Below are positions 10,744-23,786 of a stretch of 64,000 nt of DNA, piece by piece; within the stretch, counting starts at the first letter, position 1; each line of letters starts with the position of its first letter. Origin of the DNA: Polytrichum commune (lineage: Eukaryota; Streptophyta; Polytrichopsida; Polytrichales; Polytrichaceae); assembly GCA_950295325.1 (NCBI GenBank), contig OX485805.1:20323501-20387500 (forward strand), in the 5' to 3' direction. A program made the position numbers and the translations under genes. The notes beneath the pieces are model-generated. The model did no database searches. It worked only from the letters and a program-made list of their open reading frames with translations, and was not told where the DNA came from.

Positions 10744-12094
10744 TCTATTTCAACAAATCTGAGTGACTTTCATCACCAGACCATCAGAAGTACAAAGTCA
10801 AGGAGGTTAGAAATGTGGTGAATTGTGAATTGAAGTTAGTGTGCAGTATCAGATGCGAGCCCTAGTTTTTGTTTCGGGAGGATTAATAGTAAACCTTTGA
10901 GTAGGATTTACAGAAGGTACAACTTTGGTTCAGGTTGTACAGTAGATAAGACTTTGGTTCAGGTATGACTTTGTTTAAGCTTGTCTTGGTCTGCAATCTG
11001 AGAGGGTTGGCCGCTTGGCAAACTAGAACATTTATGGGCACTCATGACCATCTTGACGCGTTCGCAAAATCTGCTGGATGAGTTGCAGTTGCACATGTTT
11101 TAGTTCCGAAACTTGCTTTTCAAACTAATTAGATATCTTCCCAATGTTCTCATGGCAACATGTTTGTGCTTCTATAAATTTCACAACCAACAGATAACCC
11201 AATAAGGCAATCATATAGTGCAAAGAATGATGGCATCAAGAATTGAGGTAGGGAGATTTGACAGTGGAGCAAACAAATGGACCAATCAACACAGCAACTT
11301 GGATGTTTTCATTGATTCTGTACGAAGATTTACTGTACTGTATGCCCCAATAACTTCAAATCACACTATTGTTGGGAATGTAGATTTTGCACCTCGGATT
11401 AATTATTCCAGGCAATTAAATATCACTGTGCATTACACTAGTTTTTTACTCACGAAACTATTACATATCTTTCCCTCCACTAATACATGGCAAAACACTT
11501 TATTGAGGATGACTGGTGCATAGACCAAACTTTGAACAAATATAATTAAATTATCTACAGCTACAAATGTGATTGATTTGATGCATTACAGAAACTTCTT
11601 AACACCCAATCCTAGAATGTGTATAATATCCTTATGAGTACTGTACTTGAGTCCGTACCAATAACTTATCTGTGTGGAATATTGAAAGTCCTTTTGGAAT
11701 ATCGGTTTCTGTTTGAAAAAGTGTTCCCAGATTACATGGTTTACAGATGCCAAAACAAGTGATTGGGAGAACATTTGTGCAGTTTACAGATAACATTGAT
11801 AAAATCTTTTTACAAAACGTAAAGTACAGATCAGTCATCAATCTCTGGACTCAGACTCGGGTCAGTATGTATTATACTTGATGAAACTATTACAATGATT
11901 TTACACGACATCTGCAAGCTTTATAATCTAGTGTATATGTGCATATATGCCACAATGAAAAAACATAAGTGCAAAGTTTCATTTCAAGCATTGTCCGAAG
12001 AGGGATTTCTGGCATGGAATCGTACTCAGATTTTATATATTTTTAGGTTGGAAGTAGTCAGGCTTGTGGTGCAGGTACTCTCAGAATTGCAAAC
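10744..12094. other. 3' flank of the PARP-finger gene; no further gene
   Basis: The 3' untranslated region presumably occupies the first few hundred bases, with tandem-like TACAGAAGGTACAACTTTGG and CAGGTTGTACAGTAGATAAG phrases near 10910-10960. No clear AATAAA is seen close to the stop. The rest is AT-rich with no recognisable coding signal. Confidence 0.4.
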
Positions 12095-12320
12095 CAAGGA
12101 TCGGGGAGAACCGGCAGTTGGGTACAGATGAACCGGTTGAGTTTGAGAAATAACCGGTTGAAGTTCAAGACTGTAGGAAAATCACCAATCATTTTAGAGG
12201 AATTTATAGAATATACCCCAATTTAATAAAGGAAAACCGGAGGATGTCAACATGTAACCGGTTGGACTTGCAAACACTAGGATCTTAACCAACTATGCCC
12301 AAAAATCTCCCCGATCATTG
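12095..12320 (+). mobile_element. hAT-like MITE, full-length reference copy (226 bp, TSD TTGCAAAC)
   Basis: This copy is flanked by a perfect 8-bp duplication TTGCAAAC (12087-12094 and 12321-12328). The ends are CAAGGATCGGGGAGA and, inverted, CAATGATCGGGGAGA, a 15-bp terminal inverted repeat with one mismatch. An 8-bp target duplication plus CA-starting ends fit the hAT superfamily. The interior has three or four AACCGGTT-type palindromes and no transposase. It gives the coordinates used to recognise the other copies in the window. Confidence 0.88.
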
Positions 12321-14485
12321 TTGCAAACTGGATCTTTAGACAACTTGTAAATGTTTGGCCAGTGGCTTGATGTTGTGTGGCGTGTGCATAACATTATTCA
12401 GCTCCTATCAACCATTCCATTCTAATAATAATAGTATATTGTTTCACCCGAGTTTTTCATCCTCATTCTCCAGTGCAATGCTTTGTTGTGAGAATAAATA
12501 AAGTATATTTCTGAATGGAATCTGGCTTATTCTTGGCCCCACCCAACATACAAACTCAGTTGAATAATGTTATGAGTTGTAGTTGCAACATCTTTACACT
12601 TTTACATCTAATCCACCTGATTCCAATTCTATGATGTGCATGGCATTGTCGTGCGCACTTCCAACTCCAGAGACAATTTTGGCCCTTGGACCAAATCAAG
12701 AATTCTCTCGAGTCTCACCAACCAACAATTGTGAATCATTTTATTTCAAGTTTTAGTATCGGAGTTAATGCAAATGTGACAAGAGGTCAAAGTTAGGATT
12801 TTCTCATTCTTTCTTAACAATGACATAGTAGTAACTCCCAATCTGTTAACCATTTCTTATTTCTTAAATCATATTTGACGTTGGCTTAATGGTCTTCTAT
12901 CCCAAAAACCAATAAATTGTGTTAACCATTAGAGTTATCCGTAAAGTCCCTCAAAGAGGGACAAAACCGTGGGTTTCATCCTTCGTTAAGAAACCTTTCT
13001 ATTAAAAGCTTGTTAGCCCCCCGTGCGCACGGGGGGGGGGGGGGGGGCACTCATAGTAAATTTTTGGAGACACCTGCGACAACCACTTATTTTCAAGAGG
13101 GGGTATTATCTTTAAGAATTAAAATATTAGGAGTCCTTAAAGTAGAATTTTTTTTACCAAGCTTAAAATTTTAATACCCTATTGGTAATTGGAAATCTAG
13201 AATGCATTCAATATTAATTTCCCTATTTTTAAAAAAACTTTTGGATAGCCTTTAATTTTTAGCCAAAGCAGGGACGGCGTTTGCATTGTGAATTGGCATT
13301 TTAACAATGGGATTGCAATGTTGTGGTATGGCAAGAAGAAAACACAATAGAAATTAATTACACCAACAAGATTGTAATGGAGACTGCAAGTAGAGTACAA
13401 CCTTTAGTGTGCTAAGAAATTGTCCAACATTTGCAAGATAGCAAGAGTTCGTACAACATTAGCAAATGAATTTCAAACATCAAATATTGTCTCAAATATA
13501 CCCCTTCGTGTCGACATTTGAACATAATGGAGTTCAAAGTATCCTTAATGAAGAGAAACCTCCATGGAATAAAATCGAGCCCTCCATCTTCTTTGATGAA
13601 GCAAAATGTGGTCCCTTACACATGTTATATTGCATGATATATTTTTTATAATTGGTTTCCAACATTATTTCGCCCCTATAGTTAATATAGAATTCTTCAA
13701 AATTTTACCTCGAATGAATATTAAATACCCTATATTTCATTGCATATCGTTTCTAAAGTACCGCTAGTGCCCCTCCCCCCCCCTGGGTTGTTAGCTTGTC
13801 GTGTCTTGAAGTCTACTTTGAAAATTGGGTGAAACTTTTTGGACCTCGTATTGTCATCCCAAAATTTTGAAACAACCTTGGAATCTAAAATAGGGTATGC
13901 CCATGGGACCTGTCATCCTAAATCCAGGATCCACTGATGCAAGGGTGGATTGGCCTACCCATCCTAGTAGGACAAGCTAAGAAGCCAATTTTTAATACTC
14001 CAACACCACTCTTTGATTATGGCAATTTAAGCATCAAAAAAACATGGGTGACCTTATGCATAGGCTCTCAAACTCACGTTTTAGCCAACTCAACATGGTT
14101 TTGATGTTGAGACTTTACAAATAACTCCATTGCATCTACGTTTTGAGCACATAGTGCTATCTCAATGTAACAGGTGACTTTTCATTTCATTTTCAATTAA
14201 GAAGAATGACACATTAGGCCCACATACCTCATACAAAGCTCAAGAGCATTCATGGACGCCGATTGTCACCCTACATTTCATAAATCCATCTGCCAAAAGT
14301 TCATCAACATTCTATTACATACACTACACAACATTGTTTGTAACTATCTCCTAGACTTAGGTCCCACACACAACTGAACCGTGTCATGACATTGAGTTCT
14401 TGCCTAAATACTATGTTACCAGGCTAAAATGGGTTGAGTTCACACTGGGAAGCACTTTACACTTCTACTTGAACTACATTGATAT
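12321..14485. other. AT-rich DNA, no gene
   Basis: No coding signal was found. The stretch includes a 17-base G run at 13031-13047, directly after GTGCGCAC, and a C run near 13770. Both could be assembly-sensitive. Confidence 0.4.
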
Positions 14486-14675
14486 GTGCAATTAGGTTGC
14501 CTCTTGACCCATGCAGATTACCTTGGATCAATATTAGATCACAAAAAACCAATTTATTTATTCATCTGAATACCAACCTCAGAAAAAAAAAATTGGTGTT
14601 TATTTCTTATTGTGGTAATAATAGTTGAATTAGTGTGGAATGTCAACAAATCAAGGATGGGGAACCTAATTGCAC
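14486..14675. mobile_element. MITE with ends GTGCAATTAGGTT (190 bp)
   Basis: The left end GTGCAATTAGGTTGCC and right end GGAACCTAATTGCAC are inverted repeats of each other with one mismatch. Two related copies lie at 52969-53164 and 56797-56998. No coding capacity is present. The target duplication is not clear, so the superfamily is left open. Confidence 0.6.
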
Positions 14676-14908
14676 GTATCCGTGTAAGTATATGGACAAG
14701 GATTTGTCCAATCTTCACACTCATACTCTACAATTACCTTCATTGCCACGTACAAGCAACGGAATCTTCTTCCCTATTGCAAGTTTTGGCAGCGTTCATG
14801 ATCATGAAGACTTTCTAGATAGAATCTGTGACAAACATGACCATTTCCGGAGTCCACCACCTTCTTCATCTTCATAGTCAAGGAGTCCATTAACTTAGAC
14901 ATCTCAAA

Positions 14909-15189
14909 TACACCCTAAACTTTATAATATCTACCTCCATAATGTCTCACACTCTAATATCCCGAAACCCTAGGGAACGGATGTTTGTAGTTCAAATCTC
15001 ACTCCTTACTGTCACCTTTCTCTCCCTTATATCACGAAAATTTTCATTAATGCAACCACTTAAGAAGTGAACCCCCACATCCTCGCATTACGTCATGTGT
15101 CAATATGTGGAGTGTCTTCTTCTTCTTCTTATGTTACTTGTTGAATGTTGGTGCATGCGTCCGCCACATCGCCTGGGAAGGCCAAGTGG
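14909..15189 (+). mobile_element. TIR element (ends TACACCC), first part, split by the Mutator-like insertion
   Basis: Together with 17856-18046 this forms one element of about 472 bp. It matches, in inverted orientation, the uninterrupted 471-bp copy at 50407-50877. The ends are TACACCCTAAAC and TACACTATGAAC, and TA occurs at both outer edges, suggesting a TA-duplicating (Tc1/mariner-like) MITE. The break falls after GCCAAGTGG, which is duplicated across the insertion. Confidence 0.7.
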
Positions 15190-17846
15190 CACGGGGTGAT
15201 CACACCCCCATTACATTCTGTAACCACGTGCGATAATGGGGTATTTAATGGGGGGGGGGGTATTTATGCACCTTTCAATATTTTTTCCCTCCCTATTTGT
15301 AGATATAAAGCTACTTTGACTTATTTTGTAGCACCCTATATTTATTTGTAATTGTTTAGAGAGGTTAATTTTTGGCACCATATTTTTTTTTAATCGTACA
15401 AGTACCAAATAATGAACGGAATACTATAGCATTGCAAAATCGACTATGTGAGCAACAAACATTCCATATCATCCATCTTGTCATTCAATCGGTCTCAATT
15501 AGGTATACCAATGCTAAACCATTCAATGTGCCATTTACGAGACAACCAATAGCACTTGGATTATGGTTAAAAGATTACCAATCAACATGGAGATAACAAA
15601 ATGTACAAGCTAATATAGACAAGTTGTAAACGCGGATAGAAAAAAACAAGAAATACAATCAATTGTCACAAGACAAGACATTTTGCACAACTATCTACTC
15701 CCAAAAATAAAAGATTGCATTCAAATGAAAGAAAGCTAAATACAAAATTACAAATATTTACATTTAATTGTGTTCACAAACATATTCAACCTTGTACCAA
15801 ATATTTACAATGTGAAGGGTTAGGATATAACTATGTACCCTCCAATACATGTCAAGGTACATGTCAATATCCTTTACAATATCATGATTAGACTAAAAAA
15901 ATCAAGAGGTTTAAATCCAATGATGATGAATGGTTTAAACTAATTGTTGGTATGAGGCGGACAACTTTCAAAGTCTCCAACTGCTCCATTATGTCTTCCT
16001 CCAAGGCAAAGCGCAATCCTCTGAGTCTACCACAGTGAGGTTGCTAAATGTTATAGCGCACCATTGATCATCTACAAAAGGTAGTTGTAACAAAAAGACA
16101 ATCAATAGAATGTTGGCATATTGGACACTACTAGGAAGACAAGTAAGAGAACAACAAAAATTGATGAAGAATGAACCACAAGCCAACCTTAATTCTCATA
16201 ATTTCATGGCTTAAAAACTAGGTTTTTAGGTTTAGAAATTTGAACATACTCATTCAAAAATCTATACAAGACCAAACAACAAGCAAAGGTGCAAATTCAA
16301 GGTTTAGGAAAACATAATACCTAGCTTCCTCCGAATTTGGATTGTTAGTTAATTCATCATCTTCATGCATTTGAAAAGTCTAATACATGCTTATCACTTC
16401 AACCATCCAATGCTCATTAATAAACGACATCTTTGAATGAAGCAAGAGAACTTCATAGATTAAATAACACCTACTAACTTAGAAAACATTTTCTACACCA
16501 ATTATTCATAATTTGTACATTAGAGAACAATTAGTCATTTTGTGATATGGGTATGGGGTCATAACTAATATCCTACATCGCTATTAATTTCATGTAGATT
16601 TTTTAACAAACTCATTGAAGGAATTTTCATCAACCGGATCAAGCTCAAACACATCCCTCTCTATGTCAAATGATAGTCATTGTGCAAATTACGGTATTTA
16701 CATCAATCCAAATAGAATATGAGTGGTCATATTTGAATTTAAAGTGTCCAAGGACTTTTCTAAAATAATTAAAATAAATCATAAAACCAAATATGAGAAT
16801 ACTTTTTTTTTTGTCATTGTTCACCTTCCGATTAAGAAGGTCAATGAGATGCCTGCAACTTCCCCACCTTATACTACCTTCCGTCTCATTTTCTAAACTC
16901 GTTATATACACCACGTATCATGGTCAACTCCATTGAGCACACATGTAGTTTGTAAAATTTTGGAAGGTCTTCCCCTAGTCCTCCTAACAGTTGATTTAAT
17001 TGTAGATGAGATAGTTGTCGTACTTCTCTGCATAAAATACACTCCACAATCTATCCCAAGACCCAACAACGTTAGTTTTTTAGAAAATGAAGCATTGATG
17101 TAATCATCAACATCTCATCTTTCTACACTCACATTCAGGTCTTGTAACTCTTCATCTTTCTATATCTCAAATTTAGGAGGGTGTCGGAAATCAATAGCAT
17201 GTCGTTGAAAAACGATCAGTGAAAGGGGAAAATCAGGAAGTTGGAGTTTGAAATCGACTCTTACCGCACGAGAGCGGAGCAAGCCAAATCTTTGGCTCTC
17301 GTGAAACACCCTCTATGAATGCTATAGAGCAAAGAAGAAAGCTCCAAAAAATGTGTCTTACCTACCGCCTTTGTACCGCTTCATTGTTTCACGCTTTACC
17401 AACGCAAGACCTCCTACCTGAACGCTTCACCGCCTTCACGCTACTATGCTTGCCCAAACCCTAAGCAAGCCCAAAGGCTATTGAGAAGTCACAACATTTA
17501 TTCTCCCAATAAAATCCACAACATTTCCTACCATACTAACACATTTCATTCAAATTTGGATAGAATTTACACGATATTCATTTAGATAGTCAAACCCATA
17601 ATTGTTCTATTGATCTTACTACACACATTTTGGGGGATCCAATATCTATGACCCTATTTTTTTTTTCTACTGATTACTAAAATGGAGGAATTATTCACCA
17701 TCCTATTTTACATATAATCATGTAGGGGACATATTTCCAATGCTATGGCAGATCTAACGAATTTATAAAATTTACCCTCAACGAATTAAATTGACCTTAT
17801 TTTTTATCTCACGTGGTTTCTAAAATTCCGATAGTCACCTCCCCGA
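15190..17846. mobile_element. Mutator-like non-autonomous element (2,657 bp, 9-bp TSD GCCAAGTGG)
   Basis: GCCAAGTGG occurs at 15181-15189 and again at 17847-17855. When one copy and the insert are removed, the flanks rebuild the 471-bp TIR element seen intact at 50407-50877. The ends share CGGGG at the tips and AACCACGTG-GATAA about 27-30 bases inside, in inverted orientation, with divergent sequence between. A 9-bp duplication is the Mutator (MULE) hallmark. The inside is AT-rich. I found no MULE transposase or SWIM motif and no clearly captured gene, though I could not search. CACCCC-rich palindromic sequence and a G run (15249-15258) lie near the left end. Confidence 0.72.
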
Positions 17847-17855
17847 GCCAAGTGG

Positions 17856-18046
17856 AGTGGACCACACTAACGTAGGTGACGGAAGAACGAATTCAAATTG
17901 TCCTCACATCTCCTTTATGTTATTTCATAATATCACATGCTACACTAATTCTATAGTATCATACATCCATGTTAACACTACAAACCCCTATAATATCACG
18001 TGCACTTTGGTTGCCACGGGTGTGATACTACGGAGTTCATAGTGTA
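17856..18046 (+). mobile_element. TIR element (ends TACACCC), second part
   Basis: This is the right part of the element begun at 14909. It ends in GTGATACTACGGAGTTC...AGTGTA, the inverted partner of the left end. It carries spaced degenerate repeats of the type TGATATTATGGAG on one strand. Confidence 0.7.
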
Positions 18047-18991
18047 ATTCACAGTGAAAGTTGAGTTAGAAGTTAGTCAACAAGTGTTAAATATTCTTTA
18101 GAAGACAACATACATAGTACATCCACTCCTCCTTTATTTGCTTTTGCTTCCAAGTGTTGGTGTGCAAGATGCAAGACTAACTTAAGTGCTAGGTGCGAAT
18201 ATTGTACCACTCGACTGCATGCAAAATACTTGAAGAAAATAGTTGTTTCTATTAAGTTACACATAGATATATTCATATCATCCTACGAGACCTAGTAACA
18301 TACACATTTGGTATCTTTAAAATCTCTCAATGTGTTTGGCCATTGTCACGATTCGCAATCACTTCCATCTATTAAGTTCACAAGTCATGCTTTCAAAAGT
18401 AGACACATATTTAGGGATATGTGCCCAACAATAATGATGATTAAATATACAAGCTATTTGTATATAGATATGTATCTATAAGAACATCATCGCATCTTTG
18501 TTCAAGTTGTACTCCAAATCGACAATGAAGGGGCTTGTGGAGTACTTTATGGAGAGGCCTCAACATTATAGTGGGGAAGATACCACCATTACAGAATACC
18601 CATGATTGCTACTTCATATGTAATATCATAATCCAAAATATGTGATATATTAGTAGTCATGTGTAAATTTCAATAAAAAAATAATAGTGTAAAGTTTAAT
18701 ACAAATCTTGAAGTATTATAAAGAGAACTCTTTCTAATATTGAAAGATAATTGACTAGGGTAGAGAAGTCACCATGTTGTCCCAATAAGATAGAGTCGCC
18801 TCTTAATTTTGGTGCTTCTATATCTCACCTATACCTATGTTGATTGGTGTAGAGGGAGATATGCTGGGATGCGGTGGTATCGTTATAGCTCTCAAAAATA
18901 ATGTATAAATAGAAAGAGGTGTGATGTTATCAATGGAGATGCTCTTAGGAACAAGGTCAGTTAGACATTTCTTCCTATGCCACTCAAACTT

Positions 18992-19023
<32 letters not shown>

Positions 19024-19094
19024 CTTAGGGTTTGCTGCAGATTTGTCTATGGTACTTTTGTAAATGACACATGAATTGTTTGGGTGGTGGTAGA
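18047..19094. other. No gene; (GA)n microsatellite at about 18995-19022
   Basis: AT-rich DNA without recognisable coding sequence. A pure GA/AG tract of roughly 28 bases lies just before the next MITE. Confidence 0.4.
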
Positions 19095-19325
19095 CTATGA
19101 TCAAAGAGAACCAACAGTTAGTTACAAATGAACCGGTTGAGTTTGAAAAATAACCGGTTGAAATTCAAGACTGTAGGAGAATTACCGATCATGTTAGAGG
19201 AATCTATAGAAGAATATACCCCAATTTAATAAAGGAAAACCGAAGGATGTCAACGTGTAACTGGTGGACTTGCAAACACTAGGATCTCAACCGATTCTTA
19301 TGCCCAAAAATCTCCCCAGTCACTG
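19095..19325 (+). mobile_element. hAT-like MITE copy
   Basis: It aligns end to end with the 12095-12320 copy (ATGATCAAAGAGAACC at the left, AAATCTCCCCAGTCACTG at the right). The left repeat has decayed (GGGG to AAAG), and no clear 8-bp duplication remains, so this is an older copy. Confidence 0.75.
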
Positions 19326-19513
19326 ATGCTAAGTTAGATGCTGATTCAACAAGTGAGGTAACTTGGACAAAGTGTAGGAACTTACACCAGATCCAGAGTC
19401 CAGATATGGATTTGTAAAGTGGTGCAGTACTTCACTTGTGGGAAGGCGTGCTAGTAAACTATGTAACTTACATAGCACATTTTATCCTGATCCCACAGGA
19501 CCCACGGAGGGAG

Positions 19514-19843
19514 CAGTACACAAAATGTGATATTTAGTGTTTGATACACTAAATACGAACGCATACACTAAATATCAATAACCCTATGAAAGTAAGTAAC
19601 ATTAAATGTAAACTCAAACACTAAATATCAACAATGGTAATATGTGGAAGTTACATGTTTGAATTTAGTGTTAGTAAGGATACGGGAAAAAAAGGATATA
19701 CTAAGGGAGGTGGTAGTAGGGAAGGTAGCGGCACATTTATGTCCAACACTAATTGTCAAAGAATTGAAAGTTAGTGTTGAGCATGGTAGGGTGGTAACAA
19801 CACTAAATATAATCAAACACTAAATATCATATTCTGTGTAGTG
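19514..19843. mobile_element. TIR element with ends CA(G/C)TACACA (330 bp)
   Basis: The two ends share about 32 positions in inverted orientation (CAGTACACAAAATGTG left; CACTACACAGAATATG from the right), continuing through GATATTTAGTGTTTGAT in both. CACTAAATAT-like subterminal motifs recur inside. The flanks CGGAGGGAG and TCTAGGGAG agree at 6 of 9 positions, so the duplication is uncertain. The tips could suggest hAT or CACTA. Confidence 0.55.
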
Positions 19844-20419
19844 TCTAGGGAGATCTTCTTTCATTTTGTAACTACAAATTCAAAACCATCTCTTCCATTA
19901 GTTTTGTTGACGCATGCAATATGCTCATCTCTCTTGGTTGTAATGAGCGCTATGACTTCATTGTGCTCCTAGTTGGGTTGCCGCGGTTTCTTTGCACGAA
20001 TCTCACAAAGAGCTCATGCCAATCTATGCTTTCCCTTTGCCATTTCCCTTTGATTCGGTGCTCGCAACAAGGTGCTCTGCAAAATACGATCCAATTGCCA
20101 AAACTGGAAGCCAACAACACTTGTAATAAGCAACTGCCACCACCTGCCACCATTGTGAAAGAAACACAACCTTTCACCCAAACCAGCAAAATGCAATGGT
20201 GCTCTCTGACACGATGCTCTGGAATGGTGCTTGGTGGTAAGTTATTTGTTCCAAATGTGAGGTGGTGGGATAACCCCCCTTTTCTGCAGTATCCCCGCCA
20301 ATTTTAGGCCACGAGTGATGAGCACCATTGCACCTTACCATTGCACTATCATCAATATTAAGTCATTGTCATGTTGGCATCCACATCTTATCTCCAAAGT
20401 GGGTGTGAAATCTAGTTAA

Positions 20420-20972
20420 GGGCCACTTCACATACAAGATTGAAGGTCTATGACCATTGCAATCTAAGAGCTCACATTGGTCGAAAGGGCGGAGACCGTC
20501 CAAGTTCACTTCACACACAAAGGTGAAGGCCTAAAGGTCCACATAAGACTTCATGGATGAAAAGTCTACATGGAGTCCTACATGTCAGACTATGGATAAG
20601 GTTTCATGGTCTTCCGGAATTTTCGTTAGGCCCACCTCCACACAAATTCCAGGAGACCATGATTTTTTTGAATATTTTTTCCAACATGACAAATTGCAGA
20701 GCAGATTCCAGAACAGACTAACACCCCCAAGTAATTCTCTCAAATTGATAGAGTTTGAGACACATTATATTAAACCAAATCCTCCCCTCTTTTTCCGCCA
20801 ACAAAATATGCAATGATCCCGCAACATGATCCATTCTCACTTCACACTATGCTTGAGAACCTGTGACTACATAAAACGGCTTCCCCAACACCCATGGTAC
20901 GGCCTTTGGATGAGAGCCAAGGATCCTCACCATTACAAGGTCGCGGCTCTTGGCTCATGTGTGCAGTGGCCC
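20420..20972 (+). mobile_element. PIF/Harbinger-like MITE, GGGCCACTTCACA family (553 bp, TSD TAA)
   Basis: The left end is GGGCCACTTCACAT and the right end TGTGCAGTGGCCC. TAA lies at 20417-20419 and 20973-20975. A TNA-type 3-bp duplication with GGGC-type tips fits PIF/Harbinger. Relatives lie at 38270-38771, 57773-59371 and 59423-59917, with shared internal phrases such as CCAAGTTCACTTCACAC and CTACATGGAGTCCTACATG. No transposase frame is present. Confidence 0.72.
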
Positions 20973-20975
20973 TAA

Positions 20976-23279
20976 GTTACCACCGCTCCACTATCAACCT
21001 ACCATTGCTTTTAGCACTAGGTGTAAAAGGTGCTTAAAATAAGTATGCCCACAGTATTTACCATAAATAGTGTTGTTGTCTTCGGATTGAAGATTGGTTG
21101 CTCTGCATGTCGATTGCTAAAGTGCTGTGAGAGCACAATCATGGTGCTTGTCACTCATGGCTCCAGTCTGCAGAAGCTAGTCTAACAAAGAAAAATATTT
21201 CTAGGATATTCTTCTGTGAGGTTAATGCAAAGCTGCAGGCAGGATGCCTCTTGGCCGCTCATCAAACCTCCAAGTGTCGCTGCATCCAATCTCCTAGGGC
21301 ATGCAGGGCATGCGTGTAAGGACAGCCTCCCGCAATTAATGGTGTTGAAATACTATAATACAGAAGCACACTGCACTTATGATCACCACTACAAGTTAAA
21401 CTTATTAACTTTAACCTGGCCGGTGTGTGTGAGTCCTCTCCTCGATCAACTCCTGGCAATCAGGGATTGAGTATGTTCTCTTTTGAATGCGTGGCAATTG
21501 CAAGCTTTATGGAAGTCCAGTGCAGCGGCTACATTTTAGTTCATGGTATCCTGGCCTATTACCGATATGTGACCTCAAACCGAGCTCTAGGAGGCGGATG
21601 ATGTATGACAATGGATAATGCTTTCATCTGACGGTATTAGGTAGAAGTGACTATGCAAATGGATAAAATGTAACACAACATAAACAGTTTGGATGACAGT
21701 TTAATTAAATTCCAGCGACGATTGTAAACATGAATGATAAAGATGCTGTATTTATGCAGATGATACTCTCGATTAATGAACCCATTAAAAATTTTAATTA
21801 GCTCAATCAGCATAATGCATCTACTCACTCTAACTTGAATTAAGCTCCATAATGTTCTCAACCTTGAATTGGGCGGGATGTTGACTTAAAGAGCCTCCTT
21901 CTTACAACCATGCATTCATACACTTACTACACTTTTATGTGGTGTATTTCATGAGTGCAACACCTCTTGCACGTATTGAAGCCAACATCTAATTGTCATT
22001 TGTGAGTCTTCAATCTCTTCTTTGAGAATCATTGTTTTGCATTGCTTGTAATATTTCTAAACTAGACTACTCATTGTTATATTGTGCAAGAGTATAACCA
22101 GCATACAAATAAGGATGTAATCTAGAAGAATTGCAATTACAAATGCTTGCTCTCTATCTACTTTGTTTCTAGGGAGCTGACAAGGCTCGACAAGAATGTG
22201 GTGTGACATTGACTCCAAAAGAATATATTTAACATCCAAAGTTGTGAATCTGCATGCACAAAATATGCATGAATCTGAGTCAGACAAATATTTCGATTCG
22301 AAGCAATATCAATCTTTTACACAAATACAAAACCCTGAGGGCATAACAAGGTCGACTGATGTTTCTTGGGCAGATATATATTGTGCCTTAATAACAAAAA
22401 AATCATTAGATAATCAGGTCAAACTCAGGATCACCTTTCCCATGCAAGATCAATGGCTGACATAAATGTGTACAGGTTCATAGGAAGGAATTGGTGGTGT
22501 GGGTGAAACCTGCATGTCCATACAATCAGCAAATGCAACAACAACATTTAGTGCCAACTTGGGCTGTTTTGTCAAGGTAATTCTTCAAAACAATAATCGA
22601 GCAGCTTTACAGTACAAGAATTGTAAGAACTGTATAACCGCATCTATTCCTCCATAAGACTATTATATAAGCATAGGGCTGGACTTAATAGTCACAAAAA
22701 CAATACACACCTCCGAAGTGCTAGGCGCAGCTCTAGAACGAAGATTGCCTTCGAGATGTAGCCAAGGTTTTGTGTCCGTGGGTACAGCTGTATGATAGCA
22801 CCTAACACATAATCAGCGAAAATATAGAAGCACGATTCTCATAGTTTGCAGGAGAAGTATAGCCCACTGGGCCAAAACAGGTCTGGCAAGAAGAGCCTAC
22901 TGCACCTATTGAACATAAATTTGAGCAGGGGTGCATCAACATTTTAAGATACAAAAACATGCCTCAACTAACATGTCAGTAATCAAAGTCAAAAATTCCC
23001 CTCCAACCAGAGCTTCTTCAGAATCCACATCAACAGAGAGCTCCACACTCATGCAGGAAAAGCTGCCCGATTTCCTTGGCAACTGTATTCAAGCCCGCAC
23101 ACAACATCACATGACTACCCATCGGACAAATGGAAGTAGCATTGATCCTCGATGTAGACTTATGAAACCCTTGTATAGAGTTGTGCTCAACAATCTTTTA
23201 TCACATGACTCTGCAAATCTAGGATACTGACAACTCTCATGAGGACCAATTTCTGAATCCCACACCTTGTCTTTCATGC
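20976..23279. other. No gene recognised
   Basis: No protein motif or terminal-repeat pair was found. Short open frames on both strands lack recognisable similarity. Confidence 0.35.
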
Positions 23280-23786
23280 TGGATGGCAAAGAATCAGCTC
23301 CACAAGGAGAACACACTTTGGATCTGAGAATCGCATCCAGGTACATTCGAAAAGCTACCCAATCATCTGAGCTGCACGCACAAATCCAATGTCCTCCTCA
23401 AAATTCTTCCCACTAATTTCCTAAATATTGGCATGTTTTTATAAAAAAGAAACAAAGAGTACCCAGGAGAAGGGCTCTTTGCACTTGTATGTTCCCAGTA
23501 CCCACATTCAATGTCCACCAACTATAAAGGAAGCAAGACCTCTAAACCTTCAAGACTTCTGTACAAACATGATAGAACCCTCGCAATGTGATAGGCTGCA
23601 ACAACATGTAAGAATCATAACAACCTCAACAGGCAAATCTTGCAAGGAACTCCAAAGCAATATGGCCCTCCACGTACAAAGCAAACTGCATGCACACCTA
23701 GATTTAAGAAATTTTCGAACACAATGGCCGCCTCCTCATAACGATGCAGATGCACAAGCTTTGGAATATGGTGGCATCTTTTCCAT
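23280..23786 (-). pseudogene. Possible decayed NAA25-like (NatB auxiliary TPR subunit) gene fragment
   Basis: On the minus strand an acceptor-bounded segment 23786-23698 reads HRYEEAAIVFENFLNL. It joins in phase, across a GT-AG intron, to 23366 and onward, reading DDWVAFRMYLDAIL and then SKVCSPCGADSLP. The joined sense resembles the TPR region of plant NAA25, where a similar EAA-V-F--L-L-DDW---YLD-L pattern occurs. NAA25 is the auxiliary subunit of the NatB N-terminal acetyltransferase. The match is short and from memory. Upstream (24062-23950) a frame ELLKMFCAMEGCVLDREG could be another exon, but no complete gene can be built. It may be a relic, or part of a poorly resolved live gene. Confidence 0.3.
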
